DNA of 64,000 nt from an uncultured Lachnospiraceae bacterium (GTDB taxonomy: Bacteria; Bacillota; Clostridia; Lachnospirales; Lachnospiraceae): contig CALWES010000004.1 in NCBI GenBank assembly GCA_944377405.1, forward strand, positions 100,704-164,703. The letters are read 5' to 3'. Numbering within the stretch: position 1 is the stretch's first letter; each line of letters opens with the position of its first letter. Positions 26,713 to 35,245 of the stretch are shown piece after piece. A program made the translations under genes and the position numbers. The notes under the pieces are model-generated. The model saw only the letters and a list, made by a program, of their open reading frames with translations, was not told the origin of the DNA and did no database searches.

Positions 26713-27933
26713 ATGAGCGGAAAAGTGCAGAACCGTCCAGATCATGTGCCGCAGGATCGAAGGGCACAGGGGAATGGGAATGCCCCCCGGGAAAAACAGA
26801 AAAAACACAGGCCGAAGCGTTTTTATGACTACAGCCTGCTGTTTGCCGTGATCTTTATTACGGCCCTGGGCCTGATCATGATCTATTCCAGCTCCCAGTA
26901 TACGGCGGCCCTGCAGTACGGAGGAGATTCCGCCTACTACTTCAAGCGCCAGGCCATGATCGCCTCCGCAGGACTGGTCATGGGCATCATCCTTTCCAAG
27001 TTCAACTATCACTGGCTCCGGGTGCTGTCGAAGCCCATTTACATCGTGGCCATCCTGCTGCTCATTGGCACCATGGTCATGGGCGTGGCTTCCCACGGAC
27101 AGACCCGGTGGATCAGGATCGCCGGCGTTCAGTTTCAGCCTACGGAGCCTGCGAAGATCGCATTGATCGTTATTCTGGCCACCCTGATCTCCAGGTATGG
27201 CTATTACATCAATAAGTCCAGATATGTCAAGATCTACCTGGCGGTGGCTGCGGTACCCACCCTTCTGATCCTTCAGGCAAACCTGAGCTCGGGCATCATC
27301 ATGGCGGGGATCGCCGTCTTCATGCTCTTTGTAGGCTGCAGGATCTGGTGGCCCTTCCTGGCCATGGGAGCGGCAGGCCTGGGAGCCCTGATCTTTACGA
27401 AGCCCCTGGTGGCCCGCTGGGTACTGGCCAATAATATTACCGGGACCAGCAGCTACCAGTTCCGCCGTGTCCTGGCCTGGGCTATGCCGGAACGCTTTAC
27501 GGACGAGTCCTATCAGACCCTTCAGGGACTTTATGCCATCGGCTCCGGCGGACTGACGGGCCAGGGCCTGGGAGAGAGCATCCAGAAGTTCGGTAAGCTT
27601 CCGGAGGCACAGAATGACATGATCTTTTCGATCATATGCGAAGAACTTGGATTTATCGGTGCTCTTGCGATCATATTCATCTTTTTGTTCATTATTTATC
27701 GCCTGATGCTGATCGCCTTAAATGCACCGGATCTCTTCGGATCCATGCTCTGCGTGGGCATCATGGCCCATATCAGCCTCCAGGTCATCCTGAATATCGC
27801 GGTGGTGACCAATGTGATCCCGAACACCGGTGTGACCCTGCCCTTTATCAGCTACGGAGGCTCCGCGGTCATGTTCACCATGATCGAGATGGGGATCGCC
27901 CTGGGCGTCTCCAACCGGATCAGACTGGAATAA
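26713..27933 (+). CDS. ftsW: Division peptidoglycan glycosyltransferase FtsW (SEDS family)
   Basis: A 406-residue polytopic SEDS protein with about ten helices that polymerises lipid II at the septum with FtsI. Family phrases are IMIYSSSQY, GVASHGQTRWIRIAG, FQPTEPAKIA, EAQNDMIFSIICEELGF and the C-terminal TGVTLPFISYGGS. A basic cytoplasmic tail of about 40 residues precedes helix 1. ATG 26713 follows AAGGGAGAG; an upstream GTG at 26668 is less likely. murG, often next to ftsW, is absent here. Confidence 0.95.
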   Translation: MSGKVQNRPDHVPQDRRAQGNGNAPREKQKKHRPKRFYDYSLLFAVIFITALGLIMIYSSSQYTAALQYGGDSAYYFKRQAMIASAGLVMGIILSKFNYHWLRVLSKPIYIVAILLLIGTMVMGVASHGQTRWIRIAGVQFQPTEPAKIALIVILATLISRYGYYINKSRYVKIYLAVAAVPTLLILQANLSSGIIMAGIAVFMLFVGCRIWWPFLAMGAAGLGALIFTKPLVARWVLANNITGTSSYQFRRVLAWAMPERFTDESYQTLQGLYAIGSGGLTGQGLGESIQKFGKLPEAQNDMIFSIICEELGFIGALAIIFIFLFIIYRLMLIALNAPDLFGSMLCVGIMAHISLQVILNIAVVTNVIPNTGVTLPFISYGGSAVMFTMIEMGIALGVSNRIRLE

Positions 27934-27966
27934 AGCCGGCCCCGGAAAAGACAGGGAGGAAAGCTT

Positions 27967-28710
27967 TTGGAAGATTTTGAACGCAGGAAACTGAAAAAGT
28001 GGATCGTGCTCATGTGCATCCTGCTGGTGCTGGTGGTGCTGGTAAGTATGCGGCTCACCAACATTACGGTGAAAGGAAACAGCAGATACACGGCGGAAGA
28101 GGTGGAGGAGATGGTGTTCCCGGATTTCTGGGATAAAAACACCGTGTTCTGCCTTGTGAAGGAGTTTTTCGGTTCCCATGAGGAGCTGCCCTTTGTCCAG
28201 GACTATGATATCCAGCTGACAGGACCCTTTTCCTGTGATCTGGTGATCTACGAGAAAAGCATCGTGGGCTATGTGCGCTACATGAGCAGCAACATGTATT
28301 TCGACAAGGACGGCGTCATTGTGGAGAGCTCCCAGGAGACCCTGCCGGGGATCCCGGAGGTGACGGGGCTTAACTTCGGCCATATCATCCTGAATCGCCC
28401 CCTTCCCGTGGAGGAGGAAGGGCTCTTCAACGAGATCATGAATATCACCCAGCAGCTGAATTATTACGGGATCCCCTGCGACAGGATCCACTTTGACCAG
28501 AGCAGGAACGTTAGCCTGTATCTGGAAGGCGGGAACATCATTGCGGAGATGGGGCCCTCCCGGGAGATCGATACCAGGATCTCGGTGCTGAACGATATGC
28601 TGCCGGCCCTCTCCGGGAAAAAGGGGACTCTGGACCTTACGGACTACAACGAGTCGGACAGGGAGCACGTCACAAGCTTCCGGCTGCGGGACGACCAGGA
28701 GACGGAGTAG
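27967..28710 (+). CDS. ftsQ: Cell division protein FtsQ/DivIB
   Basis: A 247-residue bitopic protein with a short cytoplasmic end, a membrane helix (about 13-32), and a POTRA-like domain starting ITVKGNSRYTAEEV. A beta domain follows, ending near residue 235. It bridges FtsL/DivIC and the FtsWI synthase at the division site. The start codon is TTG, with a very strong GGGAGGA six bases before it and no ATG nearby, so reduced initiation is expected despite strong ribosome binding. Confidence 0.88.
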   Translation: MEDFERRKLKKWIVLMCILLVLVVLVSMRLTNITVKGNSRYTAEEVEEMVFPDFWDKNTVFCLVKEFFGSHEELPFVQDYDIQLTGPFSCDLVIYEKSIVGYVRYMSSNMYFDKDGVIVESSQETLPGIPEVTGLNFGHIILNRPLPVEEEGLFNEIMNITQQLNYYGIPCDRIHFDQSRNVSLYLEGGNIIAEMGPSREIDTRISVLNDMLPALSGKKGTLDLTDYNESDREHVTSFRLRDDQETE

Positions 28711-28765
28711 GACTTGGAAATCGCTGAAATTTAAACAAATCGTAAGCTTTGAACTGCGAAAATAC

Positions 28766-28801
28766 TTGATAAAAAAACACGGAGGCGTTATATTTATAAC
28801 G
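28766..28801 (+). promoter_or_regulatory. ftsZ promoter with a palindrome on the -10
   Basis: TTGATA (28766-28771), 17 bp, TATATT (28789-28794). The perfect palindrome CGTTAT-ATTT-ATAACG (28786-28801) covers the -10 and extends to the predicted start, as an operator would. No regulator is recognised for it. Confidence 0.55.
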
Positions 28802-28829
28802 TTAGGAAACAGGAAGGACGGTCAATAAG

Positions 28830-30089
28830 ATGTTAGAGATTAAGATTCCCGAATCAGAGGCAGCTGCGCGGATAATTGTAGTCGGTGTCGGCGGCGCAGG
28901 AAACAATGCAGTCAACCGCATGGTGGATGAAAATGTGGCTGGCGTGGAATTCATCGGGGTTAATACGGATAAACAGGCTTTACAGTACTGCAAGGCTCCT
29001 ACTGCCATGCAGATCGGTGAGAAGCTGACAAAGGGACTGGGCGCAGGCGCAAGACCGGAGATCGGTGAGAAGGCGGCTGAGGAGAGCTCAGAGGATATAC
29101 AGCAGGCATTCAAGGGTGCGGACATGGTGTTCGTTACCTGCGGAATGGGCGGCGGAACCGGAACGGGAGCAGCTCCCGTGCTGGCAAAGATTGCAAAGGA
29201 CATGGGCATCCTGACTGTGGCCATCGTTACGAAGCCCTTCCGTTTTGAGGCAAAGCAGCGTATGCAGAACGCCCTCCACGGCATCGAGAACCTGAAGGAC
29301 AACGTGGATGCGCTGATCGTGATCCCCAACGATAAGCTTCTGGAGCTGGTGGACAGACGTACCACCATGCCGGAGGCCCTTAAGAAGGCTGACGAAGTGC
29401 TCCTTCAGGCAGTGACGGGTATCACGGATCTGATCAATGTACCGGGACTCATCAACCTGGACTTCGCGGATGTACAGACCGTTATGAAGGATAAGGGCAT
29501 CGCCCATATCGGTATCGGAAAGGCAAAGGGCGACGACAAGGCACTGGAGGCTGTGAAGCAGGCAGTTGCATCTCCCCTTCTGGACACCTCCATCGAGGGC
29601 GCTTCCGATGTGATCATCAACGTATCAGGAGACATCTCCCTGATCGAAGCCAACGAGGCAGCAAGCTACGTTGAGGAGCTTGCAGGTGAGAACGCAAACA
29701 TCATCTTTGGTGCCATCTACGATGAGAAGGCCCAGGACGAGTGCACCATCACCGTTATCGCAACGGGCATCATCGAGACTCCCCACGATCAGCCGGCAAA
29801 GCCGAAGGCACAGCAGACCTTCAGCCAGAGCGGCTACAACGGAAGCCTCTTCGGACAGAAGCCCCAGACCTCCTTTGGCGGACAGGCTCCGAAGCAGGAT
29901 GGACTGAAGTTCGGTTTCGGCGGCAGCACCCCAAGGACCGAGGGACCCCAGCTGGGATTCGGATTTGGCGGACAGCAGAGACAGGCACAGCCTGAGGCTC
30001 CCCAGAACGACAGCAACGTTCCCTTCCGTCCTCAGGTCAACAAGGAGATGACCATCAACATCCCGGATTTCCTGAAGAACAGAAAGTAA
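28830..30089 (+). CDS. ftsZ: Cell division protein FtsZ
   Basis: A 419-residue tubulin-like GTPase forming the Z-ring. The GTP-binding domain includes [14 protein letters not shown], the tubulin signature GGGTGTG (107-113), and the T7 synergy loop [12 protein letters not shown] Gln/Gly/Phe-rich linker (about 318-405) with repeated FGFGG-like phrases ends in [11 protein letters not shown], the conserved C-terminal peptide that binds membrane tethers. AGGAAGG lies 11-13 bases before the ATG, somewhat far. It has its own promoter besides possible readthrough from the dcw cluster. No ftsA is next to it. Confidence 0.97.
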   Translation: MLEIKIPESEAAARIIVVGVGGAGNNAVNRMVDENVAGVEFIGVNTDKQALQYCKAPTAMQIGEKLTKGLGAGARPEIGEKAAEESSEDIQQAFKGADMVFVTCGMGGGTGTGAAPVLAKIAKDMGILTVAIVTKPFRFEAKQRMQNALHGIENLKDNVDALIVIPNDKLLELVDRRTTMPEALKKADEVLLQAVTGITDLINVPGLINLDFADVQTVMKDKGIAHIGIGKAKGDDKALEAVKQAVASPLLDTSIEGASDVIINVSGDISLIEANEAASYVEELAGENANIIFGAIYDEKAQDECTITVIATGIIETPHDQPAKPKAQQTFSQSGYNGSLFGQKPQTSFGGQAPKQDGLKFGFGGSTPRTEGPQLGFGFGGQQRQAQPEAPQNDSNVPFRPQVNKEMTINIPDFLKNRK

Positions 30090-30100
30090 TCAGAAAAAGC

Positions 30101-30133
30101 AGTTCTGCCGGTTTCTGCCGGCAGAACTTTTTT
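30101..30133 (+). terminator. Terminator of ftsZ
   Basis: AGTTCTGCCGG (30101-30111) pairs perfectly with CCGGCAGAACT (30118-30128), followed by TTTTT. Confidence 0.92.
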
Positions 30134-30142
30134 ACTTTTAAG

Positions 30143-30196
30143 ACACAATATTTAGTGGTTTGCACATTGACATAAACAATATATAGAGGATATAAT
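30143..30196 (+). promoter_or_regulatory. nrdAB promoter with two NrdR boxes
   Basis: The promoter is TTGACA (30167-30172), 18 bp, TATAAT (30191-30196). NrdR boxes, consensus acaCwAtATaTwGtgt, are at 30143-30158 (core CAATATTTAG) and 30174-30189 (core CAATATATAG). Their centres are exactly 31 bp apart, three helical turns, the spacing known for NrdR. The second box fills the spacer, so NrdR bound to dATP/ATP would block transcription. Confidence 0.85.
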
Positions 30197-30257
30197 GGGG
30201 TGGCTCCCTAAAGAGCGCCGGAGTGCTGCTCCGGTATCAAACATAAAGGTGGACAGG

Positions 30258-32531
30258 ATGAAAGATTATTTACACGAGAAAATACAGGGAGAAGCAGAGC
30301 AGATCACCGGCCTTGCGGGGGATCCGGCGCTGCTTCCCGTACTTTTGGAGATAGAGAAGGATTTTCCGGAGGAGGGCTGCAGCCTTCAAAGGCTCCGGCA
30401 GCGCTTCCTGAGTTTTATGAAGGAAGGGATGGACACGGAGGCAAGGCTTGGGGCCCTGGTAAAGGCGGCGGTGGAGCTCACCTCCCAGGAAGCCCCAGGC
30501 TGGGAGTTCATTGCGGCCCGGCTTCTGGATCATCGCTTCCACAGAAGGCTCCGGCAGGAGCTTTCAGAACGGCAGATCGGGGATTTTTACGAAAAGCTCT
30601 GTTATCTGGTAAAGGAGGGGCTTTACGGCGACTACATCCTGAAGCATTACAGCCGGGAGGAGCTCCTTATGGCGGCGGGCTTCATGGATGAGGAAAGGGA
30701 CAAGCTTCTGAATTATTCCGGTCTGGACCTCATGATCAGCCGTTATACCATCCATACCCATAAGGGTACTGTGCTGGAGACCCCGCAGGAGATGTTCCTG
30801 GGGATCGCTCTTCATCTGGCCATGGAGGAAAAACAGGACCGCATGGAGTGGGTGAGACGGTTTTATGACATGCTCTCCAGGCTGCAGGTCACCATGGCTA
30901 CTCCCACCATGTCCAATGCCAGGAAGCCCTACCATCAGTTATCCTCCTGCTTTATCGATACGGTGCCGGATTCCCTGAAGGGGATCTTCCGTTCCATCAA
31001 TAATTTCGCCATGGTATCCAAGTTCGGCGGCGGCATGGGCCTTTACTTCGGAAAGGTCCGGGCAAAGGGCGGATCGATCCGGGGCTTCGAGGGAGCTGCG
31101 GGCGGCGTGGTGCGCTGGATCCGTATCGTCAACGATACGGCGGTGGCAGTGGACCAGCTGGGCATGCGCCAGGGTGCCGTGGCAGTGTATCTGGATGCCT
31201 GGCACCGGGATCTGCCGGAATTTCTGAATCTTCGGACCAATAACGGAGACGACCGCATGAAGGCCCATGACGTGTTCCCGGCAGTCTGTTATCCGGACCT
31301 CTTCTGGCGCATGGCAAAGGAGGATCTGAATCAGGACTGGCATCTGATGTGTCCCCATGATATCCTGATGACAAAGGGCTATGCCCTGGAGGATTACTAC
31401 GGGGAGGAATGGGAGAAGCGGTATCTGGACTGTGTGGAGGATCCCCGCATCGAAAAGCGGACCATCTGCCTGAAGGAGATCGTGCGGCTGATCCTCAGAT
31501 CCGTGGTGGAGACCGGCACGCCCTTTACCTTCAACCGGGACATCGTCAACCGGGCCAACCCCAACGGCCATGCGGGAATCATTTACTGCTCGAACCTCTG
31601 CACGGAGATTGCTCAGAACATGAAGCCCATCGAGAGCCTCCAGACGGAGATCCAGACCTGGGACGGGGATCCGGTGGTGGTAAGCACCACCAAACCGGGA
31701 GATTTCGTGGTCTGCAATCTGGCCTCCCTGTCCCTGGGACACCTGCCGGTGGAGGACGAGGCAGCCATGAGGGAGGTGGTGAGGACAGCGGTCCGGGCCC
31801 TGGACAATGTCATCGATCTGAACTTCTATCCCCTGCCCTATGCGAAGCTCACCAACCGGCGCTACCGTTCCATCGGCCTGGGATGCAGCGGCTATCACCA
31901 TATGCTGGCAAAGGCCGGAATCATGTGGGAATCCCAGGAACACCTGGACTTTGTGGACCGGGTCTTCGAGACCATCAATTATGCGGCCATCGAGGCCTCT
32001 GCGGATCTGGCGGAGGAAAAGGGATCCTATGCCCTGTTTGAAGGAAGTGACTGGCAGACAGGGGCTTATTTTGAGAAGCGGGGCTATGAGGGAAAGAAGT
32101 GGGAAGCCCTCCGGAGGAAGGTGGCGGAGCAGGGGATGCGGAACGCTTATCTTCTGGCCATCGCACCCACCGGATCCACCTCCATTCTGGCAGGCACCAC
32201 CGCCGGCGTGGACCCCGTTATGAACAAGTTTTTCCTGGAGGAAAAGAAGGGCAGCATGCTGCCAAGAGTGGCTCCGGAGCTTGGGCCGGATACCTACTGG
32301 TATTATAAAAATGCCCACTACATCGACCAGAGCTGGAGCGTCAGGGCCTGCGGGATCCGGCAGCGCCACATCGATCAGGCCCAGAGCGTCAATCTGTATA
32401 TTACCAACGACTATACCCTGCGGCAGGTGCTGAATCTCTATATCGAAGCCTGGGAGGCAGGGGTAAAGACCCTTTATTACGTGCGTTCCAAATCCCTGGA
32501 GGTGGAGGAATGCGAGAGCTGCAGTGCATAA
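30258..32531 (+). CDS. nrdA: Class I ribonucleoside-diphosphate reductase, large subunit
   Basis: A 757-residue catalytic subunit that reduces ribonucleoside diphosphates to deoxy forms. The ten-stranded barrel holds the active-site NLC-E group, with Asn446, the thiyl Cys448 and Glu450 in SNLCTE. The first redox Cys is in LSSCF, and the second in VVCNLAS. The radical-transfer tyrosines are in TLYYVRS, and the mobile C-terminal thiol pair is CESC at the end. No N-terminal ATP-cone is evident, so dATP feedback at an activity site is probably missing. ATG 30258 follows GGTGG; an ATG at 30195 lies in the -10 box and is rejected. Confidence 0.93.
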   Translation: MKDYLHEKIQGEAEQITGLAGDPALLPVLLEIEKDFPEEGCSLQRLRQRFLSFMKEGMDTEARLGALVKAAVELTSQEAPGWEFIAARLLDHRFHRRLRQELSERQIGDFYEKLCYLVKEGLYGDYILKHYSREELLMAAGFMDEERDKLLNYSGLDLMISRYTIHTHKGTVLETPQEMFLGIALHLAMEEKQDRMEWVRRFYDMLSRLQVTMATPTMSNARKPYHQLSSCFIDTVPDSLKGIFRSINNFAMVSKFGGGMGLYFGKVRAKGGSIRGFEGAAGGVVRWIRIVNDTAVAVDQLGMRQGAVAVYLDAWHRDLPEFLNLRTNNGDDRMKAHDVFPAVCYPDLFWRMAKEDLNQDWHLMCPHDILMTKGYALEDYYGEEWEKRYLDCVEDPRIEKRTICLKEIVRLILRSVVETGTPFTFNRDIVNRANPNGHAGIIYCSNLCTEIAQNMKPIESLQTEIQTWDGDPVVVSTTKPGDFVVCNLASLSLGHLPVEDEAAMREVVRTAVRALDNVIDLNFYPLPYAKLTNRRYRSIGLGCSGYHHMLAKAGIMWESQEHLDFVDRVFETINYAAIEASADLAEEKGSYALFEGSDWQTGAYFEKRGYEGKKWEALRRKVAEQGMRNAYLLAIAPTGSTSILAGTTAGVDPVMNKFFLEEKKGSMLPRVAPELGPDTYWYYKNAHYIDQSWSVRACGIRQRHIDQAQSVNLYITNDYTLRQVLNLYIEAWEAGVKTLYYVRSKSLEVEECESCSA

Positions 32532-32556
32532 GGAACCGACGAAGGAGAGACAGAAG

Positions 32557-33621
32557 ATGAACAGAGAGCATGCAGGAGGAGCGGCCCTGCCGAAAAAACC
32601 GCTTTTCAATCCCATGGGGGATACGGAGGTGCGCAGCCGCCGGCTCATCGGGGGCAACACCACCAATCTGAACGACTTCAACAATATGAAATATGCCTGG
32701 GTATCCGACTGGTACCGCCAGGCCATGAACAATTTCTGGATCCCGGAGGAGATCAACCTGAGCCAGGATGTAAAGGATTATCCGGCCCTGTCCCTGCCGG
32801 AGCGGAGGGCCTATGACAAGATCCTCTCCTTCCTGGTGTTTCTGGACAGCATCCAGACGGCGAACCTGCCCTGTGTGGGAGAATATATCACGGCGAATGA
32901 AGTGAACCTGTGCCTGAACATCCAGACCTTCCAGGAGTGCGTCCACTCCCAGTCCTACTCCTATATGCTGGACAGCATCTGTTCCCCGGATGAGCGGAAC
33001 AGCATCCTCTACCAGTGGAAGACGGATGAGCATCTGCTCCGGAGGAATGAGTTCATCGGAAATATCTACAATGCCTTTCAGGAACAGAAGGATCCCCAAA
33101 CCCTCCTTAAGGTCATGATGGGAAATTATATCCTGGAAGGAATCTACTTTTATTCCGGATTCATGTTCTTCTATAACCTGGCCCGGAACGGAAAAATGCC
33201 CGGCTCCGCCCAGGAGATCCGCTATATCAACCGGGATGAGAACACCCATCTGTGGCTGTTCCGGAATATTATCCGGGAGCTGCAGAAGGAGGAGCCGGAG
33301 CTTTTCTCTGAGGAGACCGTGGCAGAGCTTCGGGAGATGCTCATGGAGGGTGTGAGACAGGAGATCGCCTGGGGCCATTATGTGATAGGGGATGAGATCC
33401 CGGGCCTCACCAGGGCTATGGTGGCGGATTATATCCGTTATCTGGGAAATCTGCGCTGGACCTCCCTGGGCTATGAGGCCCTGTATCCCGAGAACCTCCG
33501 GGAGCCGGAGGAGATGAGATGGGTATCGGAGTATTCCAACGCCAATCTGGTGAAGACAGATTTCTTTGAGGCCAGATCCACGGCCTATGCCAAGAGTACG
33601 GCGCTTCTGGACGATCTGTAA
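32557..33621 (+). CDS. nrdB: Class I ribonucleoside-diphosphate reductase, small (radical) subunit
   Basis: A 354-residue ferritin-like subunit that generates the radical for NrdA. Metal ligands by alignment are Asp97, Glu127, His130, Glu194, Glu228 and His231. Tyr134 sits at the radical-tyrosine position (E-x-x-H-x-x-x-Y), so it is a tyrosyl-radical type, not the Phe-containing class Ic. AAGGAGA is eight bases before ATG 32557; the frame runs further upstream without a better start. No nrdI or nrdH is adjacent, arguing for class Ia over Ib. The radical cofactor normally needs oxygen, notable in a likely anaerobe. Confidence 0.93.
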   Translation: MNREHAGGAALPKKPLFNPMGDTEVRSRRLIGGNTTNLNDFNNMKYAWVSDWYRQAMNNFWIPEEINLSQDVKDYPALSLPERRAYDKILSFLVFLDSIQTANLPCVGEYITANEVNLCLNIQTFQECVHSQSYSYMLDSICSPDERNSILYQWKTDEHLLRRNEFIGNIYNAFQEQKDPQTLLKVMMGNYILEGIYFYSGFMFFYNLARNGKMPGSAQEIRYINRDENTHLWLFRNIIRELQKEEPELFSEETVAELREMLMEGVRQEIAWGHYVIGDEIPGLTRAMVADYIRYLGNLRWTSLGYEALYPENLREPEEMRWVSEYSNANLVKTDFFEARSTAYAKSTALLDDL

Positions 33622-33655
33622 TAAAAAAAGATAAAGAAAAGAAGGGGATGGAAGC

Positions 33656-34387
33656 ATGGGAATCGAAGCAAACATGGAAAAAGTAAGCCGCAGGATCGAA
33701 GCGGCCTGCAGGGCCTCCGGCAGGGATCCGAAGGAGGTGCGGCTTATCGGGGTCTCCAAAACAAAGCCTGTGGAGGCTATGCTTTCCGCTTATGAAGCGG
33801 GGCTCAGGGATTTTGGAGAAAACTATGTCCAGGAGGTGCTGGAAAAGGCACCGGAGCTTCCGGAGGACCTGAGGCTCCATTTTATCGGACATCTTCAGAC
33901 CAATAAGGCGGCGAAGCTTCTGCCCCATATCTGTATGCTCCATTCCTTGGACAGCCTGCACCTGGCAGAGGAATTGGAAAAGCAGCTGGCAAAGCATCCG
34001 GAAAGGGGGCGCCTGCCGGTCCTTCTGGAGGTGAACATCGCCGGGGAAGCCACGAAGTTCGGATTTCCCCCGGAGGAGGTGCTTCCTGCGGTGGGGAAGA
34101 TCGTAAGGGACTGCCCCCATCTCAGGCTGAAGGGACTTATGACCTCCGCTCCCATTACAGAGGACCCGGAGACAAACAGGGGCTATTTTGCCGCAATGAA
34201 GAAGCTTCTCCAGGCTGCAAATGAGATGCTTACAAAGGAAGAAGGCACGGAGCCAGGAAAGACTCCGGAGCTTCTTACGGAGCTTTCCATGGGCATGACG
34301 GGGGATTACGCCGTTGCCGTGGAGGAGGGGGCCACCATGGTACGGGTGGGGACCGCCATTTTCGGCCCCAGGGAATACCACAGATAA
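33656..34387 (+). CDS. PLP homeostasis protein, YggS/YlmE family
   Basis: A 243-residue fold-type III barrel that binds pyridoxal phosphate without known catalysis and buffers PLP and amino or keto acid pools. The PLP Lys is in GVSKTKP (about residue 38). Family phrases are DFGENYVQE, LHFIGHLQTNK and LSMGMTGDY, and the C-terminus has VRVGTAIFGPREY. AAGGGGATGG precedes the ATG. In many Firmicutes this gene (ylmE) lies near ftsZ with sepF; here nrdAB intervenes and no sepF follows. Confidence 0.93.
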   Translation: MGIEANMEKVSRRIEAACRASGRDPKEVRLIGVSKTKPVEAMLSAYEAGLRDFGENYVQEVLEKAPELPEDLRLHFIGHLQTNKAAKLLPHICMLHSLDSLHLAEELEKQLAKHPERGRLPVLLEVNIAGEATKFGFPPEEVLPAVGKIVRDCPHLRLKGLMTSAPITEDPETNRGYFAAMKKLLQAANEMLTKEEGTEPGKTPELLTELSMGMTGDYAVAVEEGATMVRVGTAIFGPREYHR

Positions 34388-34435
34388 GACAGACAGAAAA
34401 GACAGATAGACAGAAAGGGGGAACAGGAAGCAGAT

Positions 34436-35221
34436 ATGGATAATACACAGAAGATCGCAGTGCTGATCGATGCGGACAATACCCAGCTTTCCAAGATGGA
34501 AAGTGTATTCCATGAGCTGTCCACCTACGGACGTATCGTGGTGAAAAAGGCTTACGGAAACTGGAAAAAGCAGTCTCTGAAAAACTGGGAGGAGGAGGTC
34601 AAGCGTCTGGCCATCAAGACGGAGCAGCAGTTTGACTACGTCTCCGGGAAAAACACCACGGATATCGCCATGGTCATAGACGCCATGGACATGCTTCATT
34701 CAGAGATGTATGACGCCTTTGCCCTGGTGTCCAGCGACAGTGATTTTACACCCCTGGCCATCCGCCTCCGGGAATCCGGGGCCTATATCATAGGCGTTGG
34801 GGAGAATCAGACGCCGGAGGCCTTCCGGAATGCCTGTGACGATTTTCTGCTGCTGGATTTTGTTTCGGCGGAAACAGAGGATAAGAACGGAGAGGAGGAG
34901 ATCCCTGATACAACGGCAGCTTCCTCTGCGGACACGGCAGGCAGGGCGGAGCTGAAACGGAAACGTCATGAGCTCAATGAGGTGCACAAGCTTCTGCGCA
35001 TCGCCTTTGAACGGTATCAGGATGAGGACGGATTTGTGAATATCGCTTTGGCAGGCAACTATATCAAGCGTGCCAAGCCGGACTTCACCACCTTCTCCTA
35101 CGGATATACCAAGCTCAGCGATTTCCTGAAGGCATTTCCGAAGAAGTACGAAGTGAAGATCATAAGGGGCAAGGGTAAGGGCAGCAGTACCTCGGTGCTT
35201 TACCGTTGCAGAAAAAGATAA
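34436..35221 (+). CDS. NYN-domain protein with C-terminal OST-HTH/LOTUS domain
   Basis: A 261-residue two-domain protein. Residues 1-150 are a NYN (PIN-like) domain of the LabA/DUF88 type: AVLIDADN with Asp12 and Asp14, TDIAMVIDAMD (about 75-85) and SSDSDFTPLAIRLRE (about 99-113), the acidic set that binds metal in PIN-like RNases. An acidic Ala/Thr-rich linker (about 150-178) leads to an OST-HTH/LOTUS-like domain (about 185-258; GFVNIALAGNYIKRAKPDF), associated with RNA binding. It is predicted to be an RNA nuclease or RNA-processing protein; the target is unknown. It follows the YggS gene by 48 bases. Confidence 0.88.
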   Translation: MDNTQKIAVLIDADNTQLSKMESVFHELSTYGRIVVKKAYGNWKKQSLKNWEEEVKRLAIKTEQQFDYVSGKNTTDIAMVIDAMDMLHSEMYDAFALVSSDSDFTPLAIRLRESGAYIIGVGENQTPEAFRNACDDFLLLDFVSAETEDKNGEEEIPDTTAASSADTAGRAELKRKRHELNEVHKLLRIAFERYQDEDGFVNIALAGNYIKRAKPDFTTFSYGYTKLSDFLKAFPKKYEVKIIRGKGKGSSTSVLYRCRKR

Positions 35222-35245
35222 AGGGCGCCTCAGGCGCCCTTTTCC
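35220..35245. terminator. Shared terminator of the NYN gene and the convergent MATE gene
   Basis: AAAGGGCGCCT (35220-35230) pairs with AGGCGCCCTTT (35232-35242), with T residues beyond on the plus side and A residues on the other. The stop codons of both genes lie in or beside this hairpin. Confidence 0.85.
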
